A stretch of 64,000 nt of DNA, taken from an uncultured Spirochaetales bacterium (GTDB lineage: Bacteria > UBP6 > UBA1177). Positions 22,162 through 30,089 of the stretch are shown here, piece by piece; positions within the stretch are counted from its first letter, which is position 1, and the number at the start of each line of letters is the position of its first letter. A program made the position numbers and the translations under genes. Below the pieces are notes generated by a model. It was not told the origin of the DNA. It did no database searches and saw nothing but the letters and a program-made list of their open reading frames with translations. The DNA lies in NCBI GenBank assembly GCA_902774115.1, contig CACYHH010000002.1:124001-188000 (forward strand), in the 5' to 3' direction.

Positions 22162-23790
22162 TTATTCTTTTTCGTTGATTACTGCAACAGCGTCAAGGTC
22201 GAAACCTGCGCTTATCTCTCCGGTCGGATACGGGTCGTAGATCGGGTCGCCGATTGAATCAAGCTGAGAACCGTCGCCGATAACGTCAACTATTTTAACG
22301 TGTGTGATCGCGTCAAGATTGACTGTTCCGGCAACGACTTCCGCTTTGTTTTCGAGGTCTGCGAGGTCGAACATATTGCCTTTGCCCTGTTTGAATTTGC
22401 CTGCGAATCCCCAGATCAGGCTTGCATCGTGGGAACCTGTTCCGCCGATTTTTTCAAGTCCGAGATAATAGTGGTCAAATGCAGCAAAGTTTTCGCCGTC
22501 GCTGCTGACTTCAACTGTTCCGAGTTCAAGGAAACCGTCGTTGAAACTGTTTTCGAAAACTGCGAAATCGGCTCCTTCGCCGTCTGTGATCGGTTTCGCA
22601 AAAGTAAGAACTATGCTTCCGCCGTCACCGAGAACGACAACGTCATAGGAATCACCGACAGCTTTTCCGAGAGCTTTTTCCGGAGTCTGCCAGCTTTCGT
22701 CGACACCTGCACCGACAACGTAATTTTCGTAACCGGTTGCCCATGCGACGATTTTTTCATCGTCTTTGTCGATCGGTTCTTCAACAACTGCGATGAGTTC
22801 AGTCCAGGAATATCCGTTGCATCCTGATGTTTCCGGATCGGTTTTGTCGGCTGTCGTGACTGCGAGAGCTGCTTCTTCGGTTTCTTCCAGTGAAGCGATC
22901 TGACAGTAATAAATTTTTCCGTCTTTTATGACATAGTCAAATCTGCTCCACTTTCCTTCATAACCTGCGAAAGCCAGTTCGTCATCATTGTGAGCTATTA
23001 TGAAATTGTCGACGCTGTCAAACTGTGTGATGTGGAAAAGCGAATCGCCCCATTCGGACGGCTGGAACCATGCGGTGTTGGAGATGATGTGGTTTCCGCC
23101 CCATGCGTCTGCGTATCTGCCGATAATTTCAACTGTATCTTTATGCAGTTTTGTCCAAGCGTAACCGGCACATCCTGAATTTGCCGGATCGGTTTTGTCG
23201 GCAGCCGGAGTCGCGAGAGCTTCTTCTTCTGTCTCTTTGTCATAAGCAGTCTGACAATAGTAGATAACACCGTTTTTTATGGTGTAGTCGAACCTGCTCC
23301 ATTTGTCAGGATTCCATGATTTTTCAGAATCGTTCTGAGCAATGATGAAATCCTGCTCGTTGTCATACTGCGAGATGTGATAAAGCGATGTGCCGTAAGA
23401 AGATCTCGAAGTCCATTCAGTTTTTGTAATGACATGGGAAGTGTCAAAATCATCCATGTATTTGCCGATGATTTCAAGAGATCCTTCAGTAGGTTCGTCA
23501 GTAGGCTCATCAGTAGGCTCATCGGTCGGTTCTTCAGTTGGTTCATCGGTAGGTTCATCCGTCGGCTCGCCGGTAGGTTCCGTAGTGGGTTCACCGGTAG
23601 GATCATTAGTCGGCTCGTTGGTAGGTTCTTCTGTCGGATCATCGGTCGGTTCGGTGTCAGTGTCTTCAACATCCGTGTCATCAACGGTGTCAGTGTCGGT
23701 CGTCTCTTTTTCCTCTTTTTTGCCGCTTCCGCATGAAACTGCAAAAATCAATACAGTGATGATAAACAGTAAAGATAAAGGTTTTTTCAT
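22162..23790 (-). CDS. Cobalamin-riboswitch-controlled lipoprotein with internal duplication and secreted beta domain
   Basis: This 542-residue lipoprotein has lipobox FAVSC then GSGKK. A linker of about 90 residues contains TEPT, DEPT and NEPT repeats. Two copies of a module of about 110 residues follow. Each starts EIIG(K/R)Y, includes WSRFDY.IK.G.IYYCQ, and ends with ADKTDP..SGC.GY.WT.L. The C-terminal domain of about 180 residues reads VVVLGDGGSIVLTFAKPITDGEGADFAVFENSF...VEVSSDG and ends AGFDLDAVAVINEKE. It recalls proteins often labelled 'cell surface protein'. The gene lies behind a cobalamin riboswitch, so a role in B12 capture or a B12-linked process is inferred. The start at 23790 follows GGAGGAG. 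Confidence 0.82.
   Translation of the reverse strand: MKKPLSLLFIITVLIFAVSCGSGKKEEKETTDTDTVDDTDVEDTDTEPTDDPTEEPTNEPTNDPTGEPTTEPTGEPTDEPTDEPTEEPTDEPTDEPTDEPTEGSLEIIGKYMDDFDTSHVITKTEWTSRSSYGTSLYHISQYDNEQDFIIAQNDSEKSWNPDKWSRFDYTIKNGVIYYCQTAYDKETEEEALATPAADKTDPANSGCAGYAWTKLHKDTVEIIGRYADAWGGNHIISNTAWFQPSEWGDSLFHITQFDSVDNFIIAHNDDELAFAGYEGKWSRFDYVIKDGKIYYCQIASLEETEEAALAVTTADKTDPETSGCNGYSWTELIAVVEEPIDKDDEKIVAWATGYENYVVGAGVDESWQTPEKALGKAVGDSYDVVVLGDGGSIVLTFAKPITDGEGADFAVFENSFNDGFLELGTVEVSSDGENFAAFDHYYLGLEKIGGTGSHDASLIWGFAGKFKQGKGNMFDLADLENKAEVVAGTVNLDAITHVKIVDVIGDGSQLDSIGDPIYDPYPTGEISAGFDLDAVAVINEKE
23465..23670 (-). repeat. Coding repeat for Glu/Pro/Thr linker
   Basis: Tandem 12-base units encoding EPT(D/E/N/G) within the riboswitch-controlled lipoprotein. 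On the other strand they give a Gly/Ser/Val-rich false open frame. Confidence 0.8.
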
Positions 23791-23824
23791 TTTCTCCTCC
23801 ATCATTTGGAAAGTGAATAAATAC

Positions 23825-23990
23825 GGAAAAATTGTGCAAACCTTGTGAATCGCAATTTTTCCCTCCTCGGGGTACTCATTAACGTGATTTGAGTCTGTGT
23901 ATCCGGCTTAGCCTTAGGCCTCACGGTTGCGGGACAGCATCGGATTTGCACCGATTTCCGCAGGAAACAAATCGCAACGGCAATATAGAA
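23825..23990 (-). promoter_or_regulatory. Cobalamin (B12) riboswitch
   Basis: Read on the minus strand, 23941-23959 gives GGAAATCGGTGCAAATCCG and 23921-23937 gives CTGTCCCGCAACCGTGA, the conserved cobalamin-element core. The B12-box-like GCCGGATAC is at 23899-23907. A closing helix can form between GCGATTTG upstream and CAAATCAC downstream with one mismatch. A perfect 10-base hairpin, GGAAAAATTG with CAATTTTTCC, spans 23825-23862. It may act as expression platform or weak terminator, though no clean T run follows. The element is about 35 bases upstream of the lipoprotein ribosome site, so it should lower expression when B12 is abundant. Confidence 0.9.
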
Positions 23991-24034
23991 TGAAAAAAAC
24001 GGATGTCAACTAATGTTTTGTGAAGTTTAAGGAA

Positions 24035-25066
24035 TCAATAATAAATTTTTCCTTTCTTTCCGTAGATGACCCTTGTTCCGTCGGCTCCCGGAAGGTAAAC
24101 GGCGTTGGAAAGGTCGTGGTCCGCCGTAAGAACCGCGCCGTCACCGGCGATGAGATTCGGTCCGAGAACGATTTCGCTGCTTTTTTCGATCTCGCAGTTG
24201 TTGCCTATCACTATCGGCGGTTCCTGCTTGATCGGCGGGAAGTTGAGTTTTTTGCCGAGTGCTACGAAAAAGTCTTCGTTTCCGCTGTTGCCGAAATCTT
24301 CATATTTCGTGTGGTAGTAATTGCCGAAAATATCTGTGTCGTCAAAGAATTTGAGCGGAAGTGTGCGGAGAAGTTGGAACGAACAGTCCAAATATCCGTC
24401 AGGAGTACCCATATCCCACCAGTTTCCTTTAATGGGGAATGCGTTGAGGTTCCTTCCTGATTTGACTGCCCGCTTGTAGACATAGCTCGTGATCGAAACA
24501 AAGCAGCCTTTCGGGATGAATTCGAGAAGCTGCGGATTTATGACGTGAATGCCTGTGAAAAGAGCGTTTCCTTCAGGAATCGTATCGTAAATCGATTCAT
24601 TGAGCATTCTGACTATTTTGTTGCCGTCGACGCGGATGACTGCGCGCGGATCGTTCTCTGAAGCTGGAAGTATGCCTAAAGTCGCCAGCGAATCGGAATG
24701 GTTGTGGCTTTCGATCATCTTGTCGAGGTCGAAGTTGAAAATCGTGTCGGAATTTATGACGACGAAAGGCTCTTTTTTGACGAAAGGAGCCATTGAAGCG
24801 ATCGCACCGCCTGTTCCCAGAATCTCTTGTTCGGGGAGATATTCGATGCTGACGCCGTATTTGCTGCCGTTGCCGAGCGCTTTAGCGATCTTTTCACCGT
24901 GGGAGTGAAGGTTTATGTAGATTTCTTTGATCCCGTAGTGCTTCAGAAAGTAGATGTTGTATTCGATCGTCGGACGGTTCAGAACAGGAATGAGAGGTTT
25001 CGGGATGTTGTCTGTGATCGGAGCCATTCTGGTTCCGAAACCTGCGGCTAAAATCAGCGCTTTCAC
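24035..25066 (-). CDS. murU: Sugar-1-phosphate nucleotidyltransferase, MurU-like
   Basis: This 343-residue cytoplasmic enzyme opens with the nucleotidyltransferase signature MKALILAAGFGTRMAPITDNIPKPLIPVLNRPTIEY. GTGGAIA, NSDTIFNFDLD and NWWDMGTPDGYLD follow. Paired with the kinase just upstream, it fits MurU, which makes UDP-MurNAc from MurNAc-1-phosphate in peptidoglycan recycling. At 343 residues it is longer than typical MurU (about 220). The C-terminal 100 residues contain a left-handed beta-helix-like stretch (IVIGNNCEIEKSSEIVLGPNLIAGDGAVL), as in other sugar-phosphate transferases, so another sugar is possible. The GTG start overlaps the kinase stop (GTGA). Confidence 0.72.
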   Translation of the reverse strand: MKALILAAGFGTRMAPITDNIPKPLIPVLNRPTIEYNIYFLKHYGIKEIYINLHSHGEKIAKALGNGSKYGVSIEYLPEQEILGTGGAIASMAPFVKKEPFVVINSDTIFNFDLDKMIESHNHSDSLATLGILPASENDPRAVIRVDGNKIVRMLNESIYDTIPEGNALFTGIHVINPQLLEFIPKGCFVSITSYVYKRAVKSGRNLNAFPIKGNWWDMGTPDGYLDCSFQLLRTLPLKFFDDTDIFGNYYHTKYEDFGNSGNEDFFVALGKKLNFPPIKQEPPIVIGNNCEIEKSSEIVLGPNLIAGDGAVLTADHDLSNAVYLPGADGTRVIYGKKGKIYY

Positions 25067-26106
25067 TTTGCTCTCCCATTGTCAAATTCAGGAATAAAAG
25101 GTGCGAGAAGCTCGATGATCTTGTCGAGTTCGAGTTTTATAAGTGCGTCCTTGACATAGCCGAGAGTCGGCAGAATGTACGGAACAAACCATTCTTTGCC
25201 TTTGACCTGATTGAGATATACGAATCTTCCGGCATCTTTCATCTTGCGCTGGAGAGTCTGAATGTAGAAAGCGTGCTCGAAAGTTTCGTAGTCGTTGAAA
25301 ACTTCGTGCATAACACCGTTCGTGTTCCAGAAATAGGAAAGCAGCGACGAAAGTTCTTCAGCCGAAAGGGTGACATAGGAATCGCGAAGGAGCGAAACAA
25401 GATCGTAAACCGCAGGAGCCATCAGGGCGTCCTGAAAATCGATGAGATATTTCGTGTCGTCTTTCACCATGATGTTTTTCGACTGGAAATCCCTGTGCGA
25501 AAAGAAATAGGGCAGTGTGTAAAGTTCTTTCGAAATTTTAGTGAAGTATTTTTCAAGTTTCGGCCACAGATTTTTGTAGGGAATATGGTAGATTCTTTTA
25601 GCGATCATGTATTCGTAAAAATGATAGAACTCGTCCATGAAAAGTTTGGTCGTGAATTTCCTTTTGTCCGCAGGAGTGTCGAATTTCGTGCGGTCGTAAA
25701 GTTTTTTCTGCGTATCTGTGAGCAGATCGAGTGCGTCTTTTATGTATTTGAACTTGTTCTTTCTGTCGTTTTCGATGAGTTTGAACAGGGTAGTGTCTCC
25801 CAGATCTTCAAGAAGCATCGCTTTCTGCTCCGGGATGACTGCAAGGATTCCGGGAACGTTCACGCCGAGACCGTTCAAAAAATCACGGATCGCGATGAAA
25901 TCGGTGAAAGAATCGCCGCGCCCGAATTCGCCCGGTTTGATGTTTGCGACTTTCATCATTACGACAGTCGTGTTTTCAAAGCGGATTCTGCAGTAGGATC
26001 TGCCTGAAGCGTCGCCGAAAAGCGGTTCGACGAAAAAATCAAGAACTTTTCTTCCTTTGTAAAGGTTGAGAAGCTGATAAGCCAGAAAATCTGTTTCGTA
26101 ATTCAT
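25063..26106 (-). CDS. amgK: Aminoglycoside-phosphotransferase-fold sugar kinase, AmgK-like
   Basis: This 347-residue cytoplasmic kinase has LLEDLGDTTLF near residue 110. The catalytic Brenner motif is SHRDFQSKNIMV, followed by the metal-binding YLIDFQDALMAPAVYDLVSLLRD. This layout matches AmgK, the anomeric MurNAc/GlcNAc kinase, which occurs next to murU in the cell-wall recycling route first described in Pseudomonas. The next gene is the MurU-like transferase, overlapping by four bases. The upstream membrane-protein gene overlaps by one base (TAATG). The three are therefore one translationally coupled group. Substrate assignment rests on context and motif likeness. Confidence 0.75.
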   Translation of the reverse strand: MNYETDFLAYQLLNLYKGRKVLDFFVEPLFGDASGRSYCRIRFENTTVVMMKVANIKPGEFGRGDSFTDFIAIRDFLNGLGVNVPGILAVIPEQKAMLLEDLGDTTLFKLIENDRKNKFKYIKDALDLLTDTQKKLYDRTKFDTPADKRKFTTKLFMDEFYHFYEYMIAKRIYHIPYKNLWPKLEKYFTKISKELYTLPYFFSHRDFQSKNIMVKDDTKYLIDFQDALMAPAVYDLVSLLRDSYVTLSAEELSSLLSYFWNTNGVMHEVFNDYETFEHAFYIQTLQRKMKDAGRFVYLNQVKGKEWFVPYILPTLGYVKDALIKLELDKIIELLAPFIPEFDNGRAK

Positions 26107-26717
26107 TATTTTGTCTCCAGCTGGTCGTAAAATTCATAAATTACAGAGAAAAAATAAGGCGTTATAAGCGCACCGGCAATGAATCCGAGCGGCATGAAGA
26201 GTTGTGCGAGAAGAAACGCCAGCGCAGCGGAAGCATAGAAAATCAGTGAAAACAGGAAAAGGGGGAGTCTGTAGCCGTTTCCTTCGCGAAGGCTGTCCCA
26301 CATTGCGTCAACTGCGAATTTCTGCTGGCGCGCAGTGATGAAAAATGTGAACATGAAAACGCTGAAAAGAGCAATGGAAGGAATTACTGCGGCAACAAAA
26401 CCGATAAGGAGCAGCGGGAAAAGGAGTATCGAAATGAGAAATCCGTTTTTGAAGCAGCTTAAGAGCAGTTTCGCCGAAGAAAAAGTGTCGTTTTTCATTC
26501 CTTTTGAAGCGCAGACGACCGAATTTGCAAGAAGGATCATAAGGAAACCTTCAAAAATCAGCGTCAGGATAACTCCGGCGGTTATACTGAAATGAAAAAA
26601 AACGGGCGGAACCGCAATTGCCGCGCCCCATCCTGCGAGTTTCGTGAAATTGGATTTGTACTGAATCCAACCCTGTTCAAAAGCTCCTACAAAATCAAGC
26701 CCTTCTGTTCTCCGCAT
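26106..26717 (-). CDS. Multi-pass membrane protein of unknown function
   Basis: This 203-residue protein has about five to six hydrophobic segments (for example AAIAVPPVFFHFSITAGVILTLIFEGFLMILLA and ISILLFPLLLIGFVAAVIPSIALFSVFMFTFFI). A short cytoplasmic N-terminus reads MRRTEGLDFVGAFEQGWIQYKSNF. The layout resembles DUF975/glycerophosphodiester-type membrane domains, but no diagnostic motif is visible. The start at 26717 is chosen because GGAGG lies five bases upstream. It is first in the group with amgK and murU, so a link to cell-wall precursor handling is possible but unproven. Confidence 0.75.
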   Translation of the reverse strand: MRRTEGLDFVGAFEQGWIQYKSNFTKLAGWGAAIAVPPVFFHFSITAGVILTLIFEGFLMILLANSVVCASKGMKNDTFSSAKLLLSCFKNGFLISILLFPLLLIGFVAAVIPSIALFSVFMFTFFITARQQKFAVDAMWDSLREGNGYRLPLFLFSLIFYASAALAFLLAQLFMPLGFIAGALITPYFFSVIYEFYDQLETK

Positions 26718-26764
26718 TACTTCCTCCGCGCGAATATGCAGCATATAAAAAACCAAAGCATCTT

Positions 26765-26792
26765 ATTCTATTGATTTTTTTTTATAAGGCAA
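26765..26792 (-). promoter_or_regulatory. Candidate promoter for the membrane protein-amgK-murU group
   Basis: Minus-strand -35 TTGCCT (26787-26792), 16 bases, -10 TAGAAT (26765-26770), then a T run about a dozen bases downstream. Confidence 0.45.
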
Positions 26793-26801
26793 AAAGAACG
26801 G

Positions 26802-27359
26802 TCAGTCCGTTACCGAGGCGATAATACTGAGATTGGATCTGACGAGATCGATTTCCTTTTTAGTGAGACCTGCAGTCATTTCCTGAAAGAAGGCTTCTCC
26901 AGCTTTTTTGTATGCTTCGGTCTTGATTTTGATGTCTTTTTCGGAAGTGTCGTTCTGTTTCAGCAGTTCGATTCTTTTCTGCATGGTTTCGTCGCTGATT
27001 TCGTTTAAGGCAAGGTAGCATTTCAGTATTTTTTTCGATTTTTTCATGAAAACTTCAGGTTTGAGTCCCTTGCTTTCAAGGTATCCGTTGATCTCGCCTT
27101 TTCCTTCCTCGATAAGTTTGTATGCAGCACTCGGCGGAACTTCCGCAATTTTTTTGTCATATTTTGCAGTTATTGCATCAATAGTTTTTTTGTGTTCGGC
27201 AAGAAGCATGATATCGGTCTGCGTTATCGTGAGATCGGGTTCCTGTTCAACTGCCGTTTCTTTTTCTTTATGAGAGCAGGAAAAACAGAAAATTACCGAA
27301 GCGCATAATAAAATTGCGGCGAAAATCGCTTTACTTAAGCAAAAACGAGCTGAATTCAT
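26802..27359 (-). CDS. Small helical lipoprotein of unknown function
   Basis: This 185-residue lipoprotein has lipobox VIFCFSC then SHKEKET. The mature domain of about 150 residues is predicted all-helical with many Lys and Glu (ITQTDIMLLAEHKKTIDAITAKYDKKIAEV...VFMKKSKKILKCYLALNEISDETM). No family is recognised. The start at 27359 follows GGAGGTTCG; the longer frame from 27431 would place the signal peptide internally. It is probably monocistronic, with its own promoter at 27385-27412. Confidence 0.8.
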   Translation of the reverse strand: MNSARFCLSKAIFAAILLCASVIFCFSCSHKEKETAVEQEPDLTITQTDIMLLAEHKKTIDAITAKYDKKIAEVPPSAAYKLIEEGKGEINGYLESKGLKPEVFMKKSKKILKCYLALNEISDETMQKRIELLKQNDTSEKDIKIKTEAYKKAGEAFFQEMTAGLTKKEIDLVRSNLSIIASVTD

Positions 27360-27384
27360 CGAACCTCCGAAAAAAAGTCCGTGT

Positions 27385-27412
27385 ATTTTATATGAAAACG
27401 GCGTAAAGACAA
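27385..27412 (-). promoter_or_regulatory. Candidate promoter for the helical lipoprotein
   Basis: Minus-strand -35 TTGTCT (27407-27412), 16 bases, -10 TAAAAT (27385-27390), then ACACGGAC and a seven-T tract. Confidence 0.55.
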
Positions 27413-27427
27413 ATTTTTGAATCGCGG

Positions 27428-27457
27428 ACAAAAAAAAGAGCCGGACTAAGCGGCCCT
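27428..27457 (-). terminator. Rho-independent terminator after the lysine aminotransferase gene
   Basis: On the minus strand a seven-pair stem, AGGGCCG with CGGCTCT (one G-T pair), and a loop of about seven bases, followed by eight T residues. Confidence 0.8.
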
Positions 27458-27480
27458 TTTGAGGTTATAATGGAGATAAC

Positions 27481-28917
27481 TTACTTTTTAGCGGTAAGAA
27501 CTCTTTCCATTCTCTTCAAACCTTCTTTGACGTCAGCTTCGGTGATGTCGAGGAACGGTCTGAATCTGATCGAATTGTCGCCGCATGCAAGAACGATCAT
27601 GTTCTCTTTGTTCATGCAGTCGTCGATGAATTTGTTTCTTGCTTCGCCGTCTTTCATATCGAACGCGCAGAGAAGACCTTTGCCGCGGACGTTGAAGATT
27701 TTGCCTTTTGTCTTCTTGGAAAGTGCTTCAAGTCCTTCGAGAAGGATTTTTCCCATTTTCGCTGCGTTCTCGACGAGCTTTTCTTCCTTTATGATCTTGA
27801 GGTAGCGTGCTGTTCTCTTCATATCGACGATGTTGCCGCCCCAGGTCGAGTTAAGTCTGCTTGATTCAACGAAAACGTTGTTCTTGACCGAAAGGACTCT
27901 GTCGTTTGCAAGGATACCGCAAACCTGGAATTTCTTTCCGAAACAGATGATGTCGGGTTTTACGCCGTAATGTTCGTGAGTCCACCATTTGCCGCTGAGA
28001 CCGCCGCCTGCCTGAACTTCGTCGAAGATAAGGAGGAAATCGTATTTGTCAGCGAACTTTCTGAGTTCCTGAATGAACTCTTTTCTGAAGTGGTTGTCGC
28101 CGCCTTCGCCCTGAACCGGTTCAATGATGAGACCGGCGATCTGGCTGCCGAATTTGTCGCATGCGTCCTGGATTTCTTTGCATGCAACTTTCTCAGCTTC
28201 GATGGTCTTCTTCAGATTTTCGCCTTCAAGCGGGAAAATAGCTTTTGGGTTTGTGATTCTCGGCCAGTCGAATTTCGGGAAATACATATATTTTCTCGGG
28301 TCGGAAGTGTTGGTGAGCGAAAGGGTGTAGCCCGTTCTGCCGTGGAAAGCCTGTTTGAAGTGGATGATCTTCATCTCGTTTTCGTCGATTCTGACACCCT
28401 TCTCAAGGTTCTTTCTGAACTTCCAGTCGAAAGCGGTTTTAAGTGCGTTCTCAACTGCAAGACCGCCGCCGTCAACGAAGAACATCTTCTTCATGTAAGC
28501 CGGTTTTGCGGTTTCAGCCATAGCTTCAACAAATTCAGCCATAGTCGTGGTGTAGAAGTCGCTGTTGGAGATTTTGTGAAGAGCTACTTCACCGATCTCT
28601 TTGATGAACTCGTCGTTGTGAAGTTTCGGATGGTTGAATCCGATAGGCATTGAAGCGAAGAATGAGAAGAAATCAAGGTACTCTTTGTTGTGTTTGGCAT
28701 CGTACATATAGCTGCCGTGGCTTTTTTCGGTATCGACAACCATGTCGTAGCCGTCGCAGAGGATGTACTTGCCGAGGATCTCGTGAACCTGTGAAGCCTT
28801 CATTTCTTTGATTTCAGCCGGTTTTACTTCTTTGACTGTTTTTGCGCAGCATTTCTTTGCGCACGGTTTCTTTGCCGGAGCAGCTTTTGCAGCCGGGGTC
28901 GCTTTCTTTGTTGCCAT
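27481..28917 (-). CDS. lat: L-lysine 6-aminotransferase (class III PLP enzyme) with Lys/Ala-rich N-terminal extension
   Basis: This 478-residue enzyme of aminotransferase class III matches lysine 6-transaminases: HGRTGYTLSLTNT, IIEPVQGEGGDNHF, LLIFDEVQAGGGLSGKWWTHEHYGVKPDIICFGKKFQVCGI (the PLP lysine lies in FGKK), and RLNSTWGGNIVDMKR. It transfers the epsilon-amino group of lysine to 2-oxoglutarate, a step towards 2-aminoadipate. Residues 1-38 are an unusual tail of Lys, Ala, Pro and Cys (ATKKATPAAKAAPAKKPCAKKCCAK), resembling histone-H1-like tails and absent from usual family members. The start at 28917 follows AAGGAG. A weak promoter (TAAAAT at 28959-28964) precedes it. Confidence 0.9.
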   Translation of the reverse strand: MATKKATPAAKAAPAKKPCAKKCCAKTVKEVKPAEIKEMKASQVHEILGKYILCDGYDMVVDTEKSHGSYMYDAKHNKEYLDFFSFFASMPIGFNHPKLHNDEFIKEIGEVALHKISNSDFYTTTMAEFVEAMAETAKPAYMKKMFFVDGGGLAVENALKTAFDWKFRKNLEKGVRIDENEMKIIHFKQAFHGRTGYTLSLTNTSDPRKYMYFPKFDWPRITNPKAIFPLEGENLKKTIEAEKVACKEIQDACDKFGSQIAGLIIEPVQGEGGDNHFRKEFIQELRKFADKYDFLLIFDEVQAGGGLSGKWWTHEHYGVKPDIICFGKKFQVCGILANDRVLSVKNNVFVESSRLNSTWGGNIVDMKRTARYLKIIKEEKLVENAAKMGKILLEGLEALSKKTKGKIFNVRGKGLLCAFDMKDGEARNKFIDDCMNKENMIVLACGDNSIRFRPFLDITEADVKEGLKRMERVLTAKK

Positions 28918-29034
28918 TTTCAACTCCTTAAAAAAATTATTAAAAAACGGGACACCAAATTTTACAAAACAAAGAACGTCTGAGACATAATATTTTTTTT
29001 ATTTTATTGCAATAAAAATCTGAAAATGATTTCA

Positions 29035-29078
29035 GACGTGACGACGTAACGAATGACGTAACGACGTGACGTCGTCAC
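29035..29078. repeat. GTTACG/GTCACG interspersed repeat, locus 2
   Basis: A 44-base run of GACGTGACGACGTAACG-type units. Eight-base arms GTGACGAC (29038-29045) and GTCGTCAC (29071-29078) are inverted, so it can fold. It contains the stop codon of cysD, as locus 1 contains that of the malic enzyme. Confidence 0.8.
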
Positions 29079-29956
29079 ATATACCCTTCTTTCCGGAGCG
29101 TTTCCAGTCCGCCGCCGTCGTCTTTGTCCTGCGCTCTGCCTGAGCGTTCCGCTATTTTGGCGAATTTTCCGCTACGCAATTCTTCGATTATTTCAGAAAC
29201 ATTTTTTGCGGTGCTTTCGACTGGAAATGTGCACGGGTAACATCCGAGCGAGCGGTATCTTTTCCCTTCGCCGTGGTCGTAGTAAAGCGAAACTGTCGGA
29301 ATTTTTTCCCGTTCGATGTATTCCCAGATGTTGAGTTCGGTCCAGTCGAGAAGCGGATGTATCCTGAGGTGCGTTCCCGGAGCGAAATCGGTCTTGAACT
29401 GGTTCCAGAATTCCGGCGGCTGGTCGCCGATGTTCCATTCGTTCGAGGCGTTTCGCGGTGAAAAGTAGCGTTCCTTCGAGCGGCTTCCTTCCTCGTCGCT
29501 TCTGATTCCGAGGATTATCGCTGTGAACGCTTCATGCGATTTGTCGGTTTCGTAGCAGCCTTTCGCGTGGTTGAAAACATATCTTTTGCCGGTGCCGTCA
29601 AGAGTCGATTTCAGTGCCTGCGTCTTGAGATTGCGGCAGCAGGTTATTCTGTCGGCGTTTCCGTCGGGGAAAGTCGCTTTTTTAGCAAGTGCTTCTTCGT
29701 TGACTCCGACGACCATATTCAGATGCCACTCTTTTGTGAGACGGTCGCGGTATTCGATCATTTCCGGGATCTTGTAGTGTGTGTCGATGTGTATGAGCGG
29801 AAACGGAACATGACCGAAAAACGCCTTTTTCACGAGCCAGAGCAGAACAGTACTGTCCTTTCCGATCGACCAGAGCATGCCGAGATTTTTGAAATTCGCG
29901 TAAGATTCCCTGATTATGTGGATCGAAGTCGCCTCAAGGCGGTCAAGGTGTTCCAT
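29075..29956 (-). CDS. cysD: Sulfate adenylyltransferase subunit 2 (CysD)
   Basis: This 293-residue enzyme of the PP-loop ATP pyrophosphatase family has the signature [19 protein letters not shown] and [18 protein letters not shown]. It also has [19 protein letters not shown] and [21 protein letters not shown], then the CysD-type end [20 protein letters not shown]. CysD adenylates sulfate to APS and normally needs the GTPase CysN, which is not in this window; cysC is present separately at 38182. The alternative, CysH reductase, is less likely because the CysD C-terminus is present. A candidate promoter lies at 29980-30007. The stop codon falls in the GTTACG repeat. Confidence 0.93.
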   Translation of the reverse strand: MEHLDRLEATSIHIIRESYANFKNLGMLWSIGKDSTVLLWLVKKAFFGHVPFPLIHIDTHYKIPEMIEYRDRLTKEWHLNMVVGVNEEALAKKATFPDGNADRITCCRNLKTQALKSTLDGTGKRYVFNHAKGCYETDKSHEAFTAIILGIRSDEEGSRSKERYFSPRNASNEWNIGDQPPEFWNQFKTDFAPGTHLRIHPLLDWTELNIWEYIEREKIPTVSLYYDHGEGKRYRSLGCYPCTFPVESTAKNVSEIIEELRSGKFAKIAERSGRAQDKDDGGGLETLRKEGYM

Positions 29957-29979
29957 TCAGCCTCCCAAAAAAGCCGCGA

Positions 29980-30007
29980 ATATTAACAATATTTTCGGGA
30001 AAGTAAA
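29980..30007 (-). promoter_or_regulatory. Candidate promoter for cysD
   Basis: Minus-strand -35 TTTACT (30002-30007), 16 bases, -10 TAATAT (29980-29985), followed by TCGCGGC and a six-T tract that runs into the ribosome site. Confidence 0.5.
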
Positions 30008-30089
30008 ATTTCATCGTCATGCCGTTATTGCTTTTGGTGCGCGCCATCGATATGTCGGGATTTTGAAATACCGGCATTTCGACACGATT

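Noticed and set aside
23465-23670. Regular tandem repeats considered as a CRISPR array
   Set aside because: Units are 12 bases with no unique spacers and encode the EPT linker in frame; no cas genes nearby. The same applies to 41019-41087 and 42489-42606.
29075-29956. PAPS/APS reductase (CysH) as identity of the gene
   Set aside because: The length and the C-terminal [20 protein letters not shown] block fit CysD, not CysH.
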